Below, in pieces: positions 47,626-59,200 of a stretch of DNA of 64,000 nt (position 1 is its first letter; every line of letters starts with the position of its first letter). The notes under the pieces were generated by a model. The model was not told where the DNA came from. It did not search any database and was given only the letters and a program-made list of their open reading frames with translations. The translations under genes and the position numbers were made by a program. Origin of the DNA: NAT127 sp041655035 (GTDB lineage: Bacteria > Pseudomonadota > Gammaproteobacteria > Pseudomonadales > Porticoccaceae); the NCBI GenBank assembly GCA_041655035.1, contig JBAZCN010000003.1, forward strand, positions 1 to 64,000. The letters are read 5' to 3'.

Positions 47626-48114
47626 ATGAAAAACCTACTGTTTAGTTTTGAAGACCTTTCGACCAAGGATAAGGCCGTCAAGCAGGCCGCCCGCTACTTT
47701 TCCCGCGCGGGCGCGAACGTCGTTCAGCAAGAGGTTATCCCGACCGTCAAACGCACTTCCGGTATCTCGTACCGTGAAATGGCGCTGACTTTCGCGGACT
47801 CCCAGCGCGTCCTGCTGCGCATCAAGCAGTCCGGCGACATATTCCAGGTGGTGCTGAACGGCAAGCCTCTGCCGATCAAGAGCCAGGACGATCACGTCAA
47901 GGCCATCGCCGAAATCGTGAAGGCTATGGATGCGGGCCGCTCCCGGTTCCAGAAGCTGATGGCCGCCGCCAAGGTTCGCCCGCCGGTGGGCATTCGCACT
48001 GCCGCCCCGCGCATGGAGCAGGTGCTGACCGAAAAGCGCGACGCTCTGCGCAGCGCCATTGATGATGTTCGCCAGCAGATAGCGTCCTTGAGGGGCGCGG
48101 CAGCGGCAGCATGA
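47626..48114 (+). CDS. Hypothetical protein upstream of polyvalent genes
   Basis: 162 residues: FEDLSTKDKAVKQAARYFSR, GISYREMALTFADSQRVLLR, IKQSGDIFQVVLNGKPLPIK, and a C-terminal helix. Possibly a small DarA-type anti-restriction or virion-injected protein by location; not proven. Confidence 0.55.
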   Translation: MKNLLFSFEDLSTKDKAVKQAARYFSRAGANVVQQEVIPTVKRTSGISYREMALTFADSQRVLLRIKQSGDIFQVVLNGKPLPIKSQDDHVKAIAEIVKAMDAGRSRFQKLMAAAKVRPPVGIRTAAPRMEQVLTEKRDALRSAIDDVRQQIASLRGAAAAA

Positions 48115-48302
48115 TGACGGCTGAAAAAATCGCCCGGCGGCTGCGCGAAGTGGCTGCCGAAATGGAGCAGTTGGGCGCGGCCATGGACTATTACGGCGGG
48201 TTCAATGGCCGCATGGCGCGCCATGGCCGGGAAATGGTTGGCGCTGCCGGAATTGCCCGTGATTGGGCTGAAGAAATCGAGTCCGCCAAGACGGGCGAGT
48301 AG
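48111..48302 (+). CDS. Small helical protein
   Basis: 63 residues (MTAEKIARRLREVAAEMEQL). ATGATG at 48111 overlaps the preceding stop. No function recognised. Confidence 0.55.
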   Translation: MMTAEKIARRLREVAAEMEQLGAAMDYYGGFNGRMARHGREMVGAAGIARDWAEEIESAKTGE

Positions 48303-48350
48303 CGGAAAAAGCAGCCCTTTTCCTGCGATGCCCAGCCATACCATGCCTGC

Positions 48351-51300
48351 ATGGACAATCTATTTACTCATATCGAGAACGCCGCTCACAGCGGGGCTTT
48401 TGGGGATAACGACCTTCCCAGGCCCAGCGAGGCAGAGTGTGCCGCCGGTAACTACAAGGTAGGGCGGGCCAGCTTCCACGGCCTTCCGGTAGCCATCGAG
48501 CAGCCGCGCGGCACGTATCGCACTGGGAAAGACGCCAACGGCAAGTGTTGGGTCAACCGCATGGCCGCGCACTACGGCTACATCAGCGGAACCAAGGGAA
48601 ACGATGGCGACGCGGTGGATTGTTTCATCGGCTTCTACCCGCAATCCGAGCGGGTTTTTGTCATCAACCAGAACATCGGCGGGCGCTTCGATGAGCACAA
48701 GGTAATGCTTGGGTTCCCTGATGAGGATTCCGCGCGCCGGGCCTACCTGGACAGCTATGACAGAGGGTGGAACGGGCTTGCCAGCATCGTTCCGTGCTCA
48801 ATTTCTCAACTCAAGTGGTGGCTCAAGCGTGGTGACACGAGCCGCCCGCTCCGCGACCTCCCACCTGAAGGACTGGAAACCATGACTCGAAAAGTTCAAT
48901 GGAACAACGATGCGCAGCCGCTTGGCAGCACGCTTGACCAAATTCTGTATCAAATTCGTTGCGCGGATGCTGGCGAAGGCTTGCTGATGGACGCGGTGAC
49001 GCCCGAGGAAATAACCGAGGACTCGGACGGCATCCTGACGTTCGACGCCCTCGTGTCGCCCTACGCCCGGCTGGAGCGCAAGATGGAGCTGCTGCGCGGC
49101 ATCATGGAGCGAGCCGGGGATAAGGTAAAGCCGGTCGCCATGCAGATCACCGAGCCGTTCAAGCAGCGCGGCGTGGCCCACGTTGCGGTCATATTCGAGC
49201 TGTCCGACGGCCAGACCGTTTCCATCTACTTTCACAACCCTGACGGGAGTCCGGGCAAGATGGCCCCGACCGATGAGGTTATCTCGTGGAAGTGGCTGCT
49301 GAACAAGAAGGACATCACCATTGTGGTGGCGCCCGAGCGCGGCTCCGACCTGAACGTGCGCGAGGTGGCCCGCCGCATCATGCGCCTGTCCGAGAAGAAC
49401 AGCGCGGCGTTCCAGCGCGTGAATGCCCGTCGCGCCGAGCGTATGGGGGCGATTCAAGCGCTGAAAAATGAAATCAGCGAACTGGAAACCGAATTGGCCT
49501 CTGCGCAGAACGAGCTGGAAGTAGCAAAGGTCGAGGTCGAGGAAGCCAAGAACCGCAAGGCGCGTGATTACGCCGATGCCGTGCGCAAGGTGAGCGCTAT
49601 CAGCGACGCCTACACGCGCGCCACCGAGAATGGCGGCGTAGATCCGACCACGGGCAAGACGGCCAACGAACTGATGGTTGAGATTGATCGGGAATCCGCG
49701 CAGGTGACCCGTCTGAAAGCCATTGCCAATGGCGAAGACCCTGGCCCCGAGGGGCCGCATAAGTCCGTGCTGGTGCTTCAGGCGTTGGTCGCCGACCACG
49801 GCTGGAATCGCATGGGTTCCGATGGCGTGGTGAAGACGTTTGCCGGGCTTGAGACAGCCGGGGAGCTTTCGCCCGACGGTTCGCGCCGTGTGTTTGCCGG
49901 GTATCAGTTCGACGGCGAACGCAGGCGCTACATTTCTGTGTCGTTCGGGGGTGATGAGCTGTTCGACATCGACGGGCGCGACCGTGAGCCTGCCGATATC
50001 GCCCGCGAACTGAATCAGCGTGTTGACGCTTGGGTGGCAAGCCGTCGTGCGGCGCAGAGCCAAGAGGGGCAGGATGGCGGCGAGTCGGACGCCGACCAGC
50101 TTGCTGAAGCCATCAGCAGCAAAGGCGGCGCCAATCGAGAGGCCGTTGATCGCTGGATTGGCCGGTTTGGGGAAGAGGGCGCCCGTGCGCTGGCCCAGTC
50201 GGATTACAGCCGCATGGCTATCTTCAAGATTATCGCCAGCTCCATCAGCCCGAATCGTGAGCTGATGGATGCTGTCAATGCGGACACCGGAATCGCCGCG
50301 TATTGGAGCGCGTCGCCGGAGTCGGTGAAGGCGCTTAGTGCGGAAGCGTTTGCAGCACTACTTGAGTCCGGCCATGAGGATGCCGGTGATCGTTCCCGTG
50401 AATTGGCGTACCTGGTGCTGCGGCACAGCACAAAAAAGGCCGAGCTGGATTATGTCCGGGCCTTGGGCGGTATGAAGAATAGTGCGCGATTCACGACCCA
50501 AGCCGCTGGCGGAAAGCTGTTCAAGATGGTGCAGCCGTACCTGCCGAGCCAGCCCGCACCCGAGAGCGAAGAGGCTACGCCTGATGCCGAGCAGACGGAC
50601 TTGAGCTACCGCAGCGTGGAGGGTGGGTTGTTCACTGCGTTCTTTGCCAACACCCCGGCAGGACAGGAGGCTTGGAACACCATGAACGCCACACAGGGCA
50701 GTGAAAACGGCAAGGTACTGGCTTCGCATACTGATGCGGTCGTCAAGCAGCTACGTGACGCGGGCTACACCGTGGCGGAAGACTCTTCGCCGCTACCGTC
50801 GATTGAAGAGGTCGCCGCCGAGCTTGAGGAATCTTCCCGAGGGCTTGAAGAGCGCCAGCGCGAGCTGATCGACGCCTACATGACCGCCTGGAGCGAAGAG
50901 GCCGAGCAGATCAACGTGGCTGTGGCTTCGGTGAACTGGGATGCCATTGTGGATGGCGAAACGGCAAAGGCCGAAATCGAGCGCCTGCATGCTGCCGTCA
51001 ATACTGACCGGCCCGTGGAAAAGGCCAGCGCGGCGCTGGAGGCCGCCGGTATCAAGACGTGGGATGAACGTCTGTCGGGGCTTGCTGAAACCGACGGATT
51101 CAGGGCGCAGGGCGCTGCCATCGAAGCCTACCGGCAGGCTGTTGACCGGATTCAGGCGGTAGCCAAGGAGAAACTGATTGAGTCGGGCAGGGCGGCCCTG
51201 GCCGGGCTGGATTCCGATACGCCGCTGGTAGACGTAGCGCGCGCGGTGTTCGCCAGCCATGGTATCGACGCTGGCGGCGGTGTTCCGGCGATTGTCCAGG

Positions 51301-53231
51301 CCATCGAAGGCAAGGACGTTGACTGGGCCTGGGGCTTTCTGCGGAACCTGGAGAACAAGGCCAGCGCCGACATTTTCGAACGCGCCACCGGCATCAAGCT
51401 GGCCGGTACGCAGCGCGAACGCCGCGCGCAGCTCGATGCGTGGGCGGGCATCACGCCAGAGCGCCGCGCAGAGATTGAGGCACAGCGCACCGAACGACGC
51501 GAACGTGAGAAGCGCGAAGATAGTCTGAAATGGGCTTGGCGCGACCTTGAGCACATGAATGTGCGTGTCAATGATGGCTCCGTGAAGAGCGGGCAAGGAT
51601 TCCTGGCGCACATTTTCAACCAGGGGTTCCAAGAGGTAGTCGCGCGCAAGCGTGGTGCTGCGACAGCTTATTACGCCAGCAACGGCGACAGCTTTACCGG
51701 CTTGCGTAACAAGGCATTCAACGGGTTCATGAAGGCCGCGCTGGCCTATGGCGGACTGCGCCAAGCCCTGGAGCTTGTGGGCGGAATTGAGTCGCCGGAG
51801 AGCGCAGGGCAGCCGGGTGAAGGCGAAATGAGCGATGCGGACAAGATCGCCGCCGTGGATGCCGCATACCAGTTTGAGGGGGCAACGGAAGGATTCAAGC
51901 TCTGGCTGCATTCCTCCTTGAACGATGAGGAATATTCCCCGTTCGTGACTGCAAAGGCCATGGATACCGCCGTCAAGGCGCATGGCGCTTCGGTCGATTG
52001 GGCGCTTGCAGCAGGCGCGGCCATGGACGACACCGGCGCTGCGGTCGTGGCCCTTGAGCAGTCTCTGGCGGTGCTGGAGAACAATGAGCCGATCAATCGC
52101 GCCGAGGGCAACGACGAGCAGGCCGACTTGGAGGCGCACACTGCCGCCAGCATCCGCGAGGCCATCGAAGAGCTGTCCGAGGACGAGTATTCGCCCAGCG
52201 AAGAGGAAATGGGCGGCACGTTCGACCCCGAGACGGAAGTGGCAACCATGGACAGCGCCGAAGAAGCCGGAGAGCGGCCAGTGGCCGCGCTTCTGGAGTC
52301 GTTGCGGGCATTTCTGGGTCATTCGGCCACGCTTGACGCCGCCAGCAGCGCCAGCCATGTCGGCGTCATCAAACAGGACGGAAAGGTTATGGGCCGTATC
52401 GACATTGCCGGTGATGGAAAGGCCATGATTTACGTCGGGGAATCCGGCGATGAGCGCGTGAAAGACAGCGAGGGGCAGCCGTTCATGTATTCCGAGGATG
52501 ACGCTGAAAGGATGGTGGCGGCGCTACTCGCGGCCAAGCAGGAGCCGGATGCCGCGCCTTCTGCGGAATCGACGGGCCGGGAGAAAACCCGCGCGGACGC
52601 GCTCAAGGTGCTGACTGATACCGGCATGAACAAATGGATGTCCGAGGCCCAGAACAAGGCCGTTATCGACGGCCTGATGGGCGAAGAGTGGCAGTTCTTC
52701 GCTGACAAGATGAAAGAGCTTGCCGCCACTATCGCCAGCATGCCGAAGACCTATGACCAGGACGGCAAGGGCGAAGAGGCAATCGCGCATCTGCACTATT
52801 TCAGGGGTTCCGGCGACTGGTACATCACCGAGAAGGACATGGAGGGCGTAGGCACCGAGCAAGCCTTTGGCCTGGCCGACCTGTACGGCGATGGCGGAGA
52901 GCTTGGGTATATCAGCATCCAGGAGCTGCGCGAAGCTGGCGTGGAGCTGGACTTCCATTTCACGCCGAAGGCCGTGCGCGAAGTGCGCAAGAAGCCTGCC
53001 GAAACTGCGCCGCCTGCTGGTGGCGAGCCTGACGAAAAGCAGGTTGATCGCTCGCTGTTTCAGTCGGTGATCGACGGCACAGCCCCGAACATGCTGGCTC
53101 CCGAACTGGCCGACGAGCTGGAAATAGCCTATCTGCGCAACCAGAGCGACCCCGAGCTGGCGGCGCTGTTCGAGCAAGCCGTTATCGCCTACCAGGCCGC
53201 CATGATGGCAGCCACGTCCAGCCTTGCGTAA
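48351..53231 (+). CDS. Polyvalent protein with InPase-like N-terminus
   Basis: 1626 residues. The N-terminal ~170 residues (YKVGRASFHGLPVAIEQPRG, AHYGYISGTKGNDGDAVDCF, IGFYPQ) match the inorganic-pyrophosphatase-like domain found in phage polyvalent proteins. A coiled coil lies at about residues 360-480, and the rest is helical regions of unknown function with acidic linkers. Polyvalent proteins are packed in the virion and injected to protect incoming DNA. It precedes a DarB-like gene by 12 bp. It has no clear ribosome-binding site. Confidence 0.75.
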   Translation: MDNLFTHIENAAHSGAFGDNDLPRPSEAECAAGNYKVGRASFHGLPVAIEQPRGTYRTGKDANGKCWVNRMAAHYGYISGTKGNDGDAVDCFIGFYPQSERVFVINQNIGGRFDEHKVMLGFPDEDSARRAYLDSYDRGWNGLASIVPCSISQLKWWLKRGDTSRPLRDLPPEGLETMTRKVQWNNDAQPLGSTLDQILYQIRCADAGEGLLMDAVTPEEITEDSDGILTFDALVSPYARLERKMELLRGIMERAGDKVKPVAMQITEPFKQRGVAHVAVIFELSDGQTVSIYFHNPDGSPGKMAPTDEVISWKWLLNKKDITIVVAPERGSDLNVREVARRIMRLSEKNSAAFQRVNARRAERMGAIQALKNEISELETELASAQNELEVAKVEVEEAKNRKARDYADAVRKVSAISDAYTRATENGGVDPTTGKTANELMVEIDRESAQVTRLKAIANGEDPGPEGPHKSVLVLQALVADHGWNRMGSDGVVKTFAGLETAGELSPDGSRRVFAGYQFDGERRRYISVSFGGDELFDIDGRDREPADIARELNQRVDAWVASRRAAQSQEGQDGGESDADQLAEAISSKGGANREAVDRWIGRFGEEGARALAQSDYSRMAIFKIIASSISPNRELMDAVNADTGIAAYWSASPESVKALSAEAFAALLESGHEDAGDRSRELAYLVLRHSTKKAELDYVRALGGMKNSARFTTQAAGGKLFKMVQPYLPSQPAPESEEATPDAEQTDLSYRSVEGGLFTAFFANTPAGQEAWNTMNATQGSENGKVLASHTDAVVKQLRDAGYTVAEDSSPLPSIEEVAAELEESSRGLEERQRELIDAYMTAWSEEAEQINVAVASVNWDAIVDGETAKAEIERLHAAVNTDRPVEKASAALEAAGIKTWDERLSGLAETDGFRAQGAAIEAYRQAVDRIQAVAKEKLIESGRAALAGLDSDTPLVDVARAVFASHGIDAGGGVPAIVQAIEGKDVDWAWGFLRNLENKASADIFERATGIKLAGTQRERRAQLDAWAGITPERRAEIEAQRTERREREKREDSLKWAWRDLEHMNVRVNDGSVKSGQGFLAHIFNQGFQEVVARKRGAATAYYASNGDSFTGLRNKAFNGFMKAALAYGGLRQALELVGGIESPESAGQPGEGEMSDADKIAAVDAAYQFEGATEGFKLWLHSSLNDEEYSPFVTAKAMDTAVKAHGASVDWALAAGAAMDDTGAAVVALEQSLAVLENNEPINRAEGNDEQADLEAHTAASIREAIEELSEDEYSPSEEEMGGTFDPETEVATMDSAEEAGERPVAALLESLRAFLGHSATLDAASSASHVGVIKQDGKVMGRIDIAGDGKAMIYVGESGDERVKDSEGQPFMYSEDDAERMVAALLAAKQEPDAAPSAESTGREKTRADALKVLTDTGMNKWMSEAQNKAVIDGLMGEEWQFFADKMKELAATIASMPKTYDQDGKGEEAIAHLHYFRGSGDWYITEKDMEGVGTEQAFGLADLYGDGGELGYISIQELREAGVELDFHFTPKAVREVRKKPAETAPPAGGEPDEKQVDRSLFQSVIDGTAPNMLAPELADELEIAYLRNQSDPELAALFEQAVIAYQAAMMAATSSLA

Positions 53232-53243
53232 GGAAAAGAGAAA

Positions 53244-56200
53244 ATGCTGAACCGAAATTCCCTTGATGATGCGGCTGGCGGTGTGCTGGCCCGCTTGAAG
53301 CTGGTGGGGGAGCTGGCCCGAATCAAGGGCGAACTGAATGATGTAGGCGCGGGGCCGGTCGCGGCCATGAAGCGCCTGAAGCTGGTTTCGCGCGCGAACC
53401 AGATCCGTGCGTCGCTTGGCGCGGCAGCACCCCAGGCGAGCGCAGCACCAGAAGCTGCGCCGGTGGCGGAGCCGCAGGCCGCTGCCGCCCCTGAACCGCA
53501 GCCAGAAGGCGGCCCCGAAGAGGTGCTGGAGCCGCGCAACCAGACTGCGCAGTATTACGAGTTCGACCCGAACCGAAAGCCAGCGCAGCGCAAGAAGGAC
53601 AACGCCGAGGCCATGGCGCTGCTGGCGCGCATCGACGCGGGCGAGGTGGCCGCGTCCAGCCTGACGCCAGAGGAAAAGCTGGCCCTGGCGAAATACTCCG
53701 GCACCGGCGGCGCGCTGATCGGCGCAGACGGCAAGAAGGGAAGCGCCTACGAGTATTACACTCCCAAGCCGATTGCCGAAGGCATTTGGTCGCTCATGGA
53801 GGAGCTGGGCTTTGCTGGCGGAAAGGTGCTTGACCCGTGCGCGGGCGTGGGCATCTTTGGTGCCACCGCGCCGCTGAACGCCGCCATCGACGCCGTGGAG
53901 CTGAACGAGACTTCGGGCCGTATCAATGGCCTGGTGAACGCTGGCCCAGGCTACAGCGCCACGGTAGCACCATTTGAGCGAGTGGCCGCCGCCACGCCCG
54001 ATGAGCAGTACGACGCCGTGGTGACGAACGTGCCGTTTGGTGGCGTGGCTGACCGGGGCGGAAACCAATTGCTGGATGACCGATACCAGAAAGAGCCGCT
54101 GCAAAACTATTTCATTCTGCGGACGCTTGAGAAGCTGAAGCCCGGCGGCCTGGCCGTGTTCATCACGCCGCCCCGATGCGTTACCGGCAAGGGTGGCAAG
54201 GAAGAAGAGCTGCGCGTGAAGGCCAGCTACATGGCCGAGTTCCTGGGAGCGTACCGATTGCCGAATGCCGTGTTCGGCACGGCCAGCGCGGACACAATGA
54301 CCGACGTGATCGCGTTCCGCAAATACAGCCGCGAAGCCCTGGACAAGATCGCCGAATTGCGGGAGCAGTCGCCCAAGGCGCTGGTGGAGGCCAATGTGCA
54401 GTGGCAGCCGTTCGTCAACGGTCGCTACTTCGACGGCGAGGGCAAGCGGTTCATCCTGGGCGACTTCGTACCGAAAGACCCCAACAAGTTCCGCGACGTT
54501 GACCGCGTGGTGACGCGCCAGCCCATTGCCGAGATTGCCCGGATGCTCAAGCGCTTCCCCGGCTCGCGTGTGGACTGGGAAATGCTGGGAACAGTCGAAA
54601 CCACGCCCATCGTGTACCGCGACGGCGACACCATCACGCAATCTGGGCAGACCCTGCAAATGCAGGATGGCCGGTGGGTTCCCATGGCTCGCACCGAGAG
54701 TAGCGCCAGCATGGCGGAACTGGTCGGCAAGCTGGCAACGCCTTACTCCGCGTTCGAGGGCCGCGTACAGTGGGCCGACGCCGTGCAGTGCGTCGAGCAC
54801 ATGATTGAAACGTCGCAGTCGCTCGATATTCCCGCGTGGCTGCGCGGCGCGGTCGCGGAAATCCGTCACCTGAAGGATGAGGGCCAGAGGGCGCAGTTCT
54901 GGAATGCGGGCATCGTCGGTATGGCCGCCGACCAGGTGTTTGAAGAGCGCATGGGTGAAGAAACCGGCGTGAACTTCGCCGAAGAATACCCGGCGTTGTC
55001 TGATGCCATGCAGCGCGTGTCTGTTGCGGCCAGGAAGCGACCGGCGGCCATCGGCGGCAAGCTGCGCGACGGCCTGGCTTTCATCGGCAACCACTACCAG
55101 AAGAAAACCGGCTTTTCTGCCGTCTGGCGGGGCGACGTGCGGCAGGAAGCGCCTACGGTCGAGATTACTGCCGACGCCAGCTTTGAAGGGCTGCGCTACA
55201 AAACGAAATCTATCTGGGTGAGCATGGAGGATGCGCGCGCCATCTACGGCGACGGGTTCGACCCATACGCCGATGCTGACTGGTGCGTTTCGCCCGACGG
55301 CAAGAGCGTCACGCGCGCCGATGACTATTACATCGGCAACTATGCCGAGTTCCTGCGCCGCGTGGATGCCGACATTGCCAGCGCGGAGAACGAGGACATC
55401 CGGGCCAAGCTGCTGCGCCAGAAGATCGACGCCGAAAGCCGAATCGACAGGGTGGACGTATCCAAGCTGTCGTTCAACCTGTTCAGCCCGCATGTCACGC
55501 ATGAGGAAAAGGCCGAGTTCCTGCGCCGCTTCGTGCATCCGTCCGCCGCTGTTGTGTACGACGAAAAAACCGGCGTAAAGCGCGTGGACATCGACGTGCC
55601 GGGCAGCAGGCTGACAGACCGTGAAAAGCTGCTGAATCGCATTGGCGACTACCTGAAGAACGGCACGATCACGCTGGGCGGGGCCAAGCTGGATATGCCG
55701 GATGCCCAGGCGCTGCAAGAGCTGCGTCGCATGGTGAATACCGCCAATGAGCAGTTCAACGGCTGGGCGCGCGGCAACCGTGCCGTTATCTCGCGCCTGG
55801 AGGCGACCGCCTCTGACCCGGAGCGCCTGCGCTTCCGGCAAGTTGAGGATGAAGCGCCCATGCCGATACCGGGCATGAGCGAGGGGTTGACCCTGCACGG
55901 CTACCAGAACGCCTATGTGCGCAAGACCAGCCGGGAGTTCGGCGGAATCAACGGGTTTGGCGTGGGCCTGGGCAAAACCTTCACTGCGCTGGCCGCTACG
56001 CAGTACGCGCAGAGCATCGGCGTCAAGAAGAAAACGCTGTTCGTCGTTCCCAACTCCGTGCTGTCCAACTGGCGCAAGGAGGCCATGCGGGCCTATTCCA
56101 GCACGGACGATTGCCTGTTTGTGGGCCTGCGCATTGCCAAGGATGGGCGCGCCACGATCAGTTCCAGCAACTTCGACGCCGACCTGACTGCGGTGATGGA

Positions 56201-59200
56201 GAACCGGCACAGCAAGATTTTCATGACGCTGGAGGCGTTCGAGCGCATCCGCATGCGTGATGAGACGATCAGCGAGTACGAGGCGTTCATGCGCCGGGCT
56301 GACGCCAGTTTCTCGGAGAGCATGGACAAGAAGGAAGACGAGCGCGCCAAGAGCAAGCAAGCGGGCCTACTGTCCATCCTGTCGGACAAGCGTGGCAGCG
56401 CCCCCTACATCGAGGACATGGGCGTGGATAGCGTCGTCTTCGATGAGGCCCACGTTTTCAAGAACTCCGCGCAGACCGTGGACTTCAAAGGGGCCAAGTT
56501 CCTTTCGATGTCGCCAGCATCCAAGCGTGGCATCGACGCCCAGGCCAAAGCATGGTTCATTCGCGGGCAATCCCCGCTGAAGGACGGCGTTCTGATGCTG
56601 ACGGCAACGCCGATCACGAACAGCCCACTGGAAATGTACGCCATGCTGTCGCTGGCCGTCGGCCATGAGCGCGTGAACGACCTTTGCCTGGGCATCAAGG
56701 GCGCCGACAACTTCATGGAAATGATGTGCATCAAGGAGAACCAGGACGATGTGACCATGGACGGCGTGGCGCGCACCACCGATGTCTTTGTCGGCCTGAA
56801 TAACGTCGGGGTGCTCCGCAAGTCCATCGGTGAGGTGGCGACCATCAAGAGCGCGGCTGACGTTGGCGGGCAGATCATTGTGCCGGAGCGTGAGGAAAAG
56901 CCCACGCCCGTCACGTTGCCTGATGCCGTGGTGGAACGTCTGAAGCTCTACAAGAGCGCCTTCCGATACGCCATTGATGAGCTGGCCGAGAAGTCGCCGA
57001 ACCGTGGCGACCCGGAAGCCTACGACCAGGTTGCCCAGCACTTCGGCGAAGAGCTGAACCTGATTGGGCATCCTTTCAACCTCATCAATAAGATGACCAT
57101 GCTCATTGCTGACCCAGAGCTTGACCAGCGGGCCAGTTTTTATAGCTACCTGTCCACCCAGGCGGACAAGGCCAAGCAGGCCATCGAGCAGTTCAACGCC
57201 CGCAAGATCACCGAGGAACGCCCCCGGCCCGGCCCGATGACGGATGAAAGCGCCATTGTCGGGAAGAAAAAGGTGAAGGACTCCGGCGGCAACGAAACCG
57301 AACTGCTGAAGATCGAGGTGCGGGCAAGGGCCATTGATGGCGGGCGCGTGGTGATCGACAGCATTGACCCGGACGTGCAGAGCGCATTCGAGGCTATCGC
57401 GGACAAGATCGGCCTTGACCTGGACGTGTCCGTGCCGCCCAAGCTGGCCGCCATGCTCGAAAACTTCCAGAACGAGCAGGCCAGTCCGCGTGGCATCGAC
57501 GCCAGCGGCAAGGCGACCAGCGTGGTCAAGCAGATCGTGTTTTGCGACATCCTGCCGCTGCACAACAAGATCAAGCGCCTTTTGACGCGCCGTGCCGGTG
57601 TGCCAAGCAGCGCCATTGCCATTATCACGGGCCGCACCAACAACACGCCGGACGAAATCCTGGCCGTTCAGGACGGCTTCAACGGCGTGGGCGAGGACAG
57701 CAAGTATCAGACGGTGATCGCCAACGAAAAGGCGGAAGTCGGTATCAACCTTCAGAAAGGAACGCAAGCGATTCACCACCTGACCATCGGATGGACGCCG
57801 GACAGTCTGGAGCAGCGCAACGGGCGCGGTGTTCGGCAGGGCAACGCGACCGAGCGAGTGAATCTCTACTATTACGATGCTGACGGCACCTTTGACACCA
57901 GCAAGCGTTCCATGGTGAACAAGAAGGCTGACTGGATTGGGCAGGTTATGGACGTGAACGGAACCGGCAGCGTGTCCGTGGCTGGCGGGCTGTCCAGGGA
58001 GCAGATGGAAGCACTCATTGATGTGGTGGGCGACGTTGACGCCATGCGCCGGATGCAGGAGACGATTGCCGCCAAAGAGGCCGAATCGCGGGCCTCCAAC
58101 AACCGCGACCGGCAAATGATCAACCTGGATACCATCCGCAAGCAAAATACCTTCCTGAACGACAACCGGGCTGCCGATAGTTTCGTGATTCGCAAGATCA
58201 TCGGCCTGTTCGGGCTGGAAAGGCAGGCCGACAAGCTGCGGGATCGTATTGCCAACCCGAAGGCAACGGCTACCGCTGTTGCCCGCAATGAAAGCCTGCT
58301 GGCCGAGCTGATGGCAAGCATAGGCGGCCTGCGGCGCCAGATCGAGGAATCGGCCACGCTGCACCGCTCGCAATGGAGCGGAGGCGGGCAAACCAGGGAG
58401 CCTGCGACTCTGGATAGCTTCTTTGCTGCTGTGCGTAGCGGTAAGAAGCAGAAGGACGATGATATTGAGGCCATGCTGCGCGGGCGCTCTTACCCGTCGT
58501 TCGGGCTTGAGATTGTCGAGGGCGGCCCGATCACCAACGAATGGCAGGCTGAAGTCGATATGGCGGAATCCATGATCGAAGAGGCCAAGGCCGCGTTCGC
58601 CCGCCAAGCCGAGGAAGCGGGTGGATACCCCGCTGACGTGGCCGAAGCCATTGCCCGAGGCGATGGGGTTGTCTACAACGGCAAGCCGCTGACTCACGGC
58701 ACGTTTGTGCGCGTGGCTGGTGGGCTGGCGGTGCTGGCGCTTGAGAATGGCCGCCCGCGCGCCTTCGGTCGATCTATGGACGGCTCTCCGCTGGCGGCGG
58801 ATACGTCGGCAGTTATGGCCGGGGAGTGGATCTATCGTGGCACGGCTGGCTACGACTCGTGCCTGACGGACGCGGCGCAGATCGAAGACATAATCAACGG
58901 CGATGGCCGGATTGAAAACGGCTTCAATACGGTCGTGCCGGAGGTGGCGCAGCGCCGTAAGGTGGAGGCGCTGGCCGCTTATCGGGTGTTCGAGTATCGC
59001 TTGCCGCAGCCGTACTTCCCGTATGTGGTTGTGCCGACAGATGCCGACAAGTCGGAGGTGCAGCGCAGCATCTTTGAGTCGCAGAAGGCCGTGGTTCGGT
59101 CGTTCGATGGGGGCTCTTTCGTCGTGGCGGGCGACGTGGCCGTGGAGCGGGCGAACAGCCGTTCGGATGATCGGTTCAAGCTGCTGCGCGAATACGCTGT

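Noticed and set aside
52524..56360. Very long open frame (1278 codons) on the minus strand
   Set aside because: It lies antisense to the two polyvalent genes, which have clear domains and ribosome-binding context. Long antisense frames are expected in GC-rich coding DNA with third-position bias.
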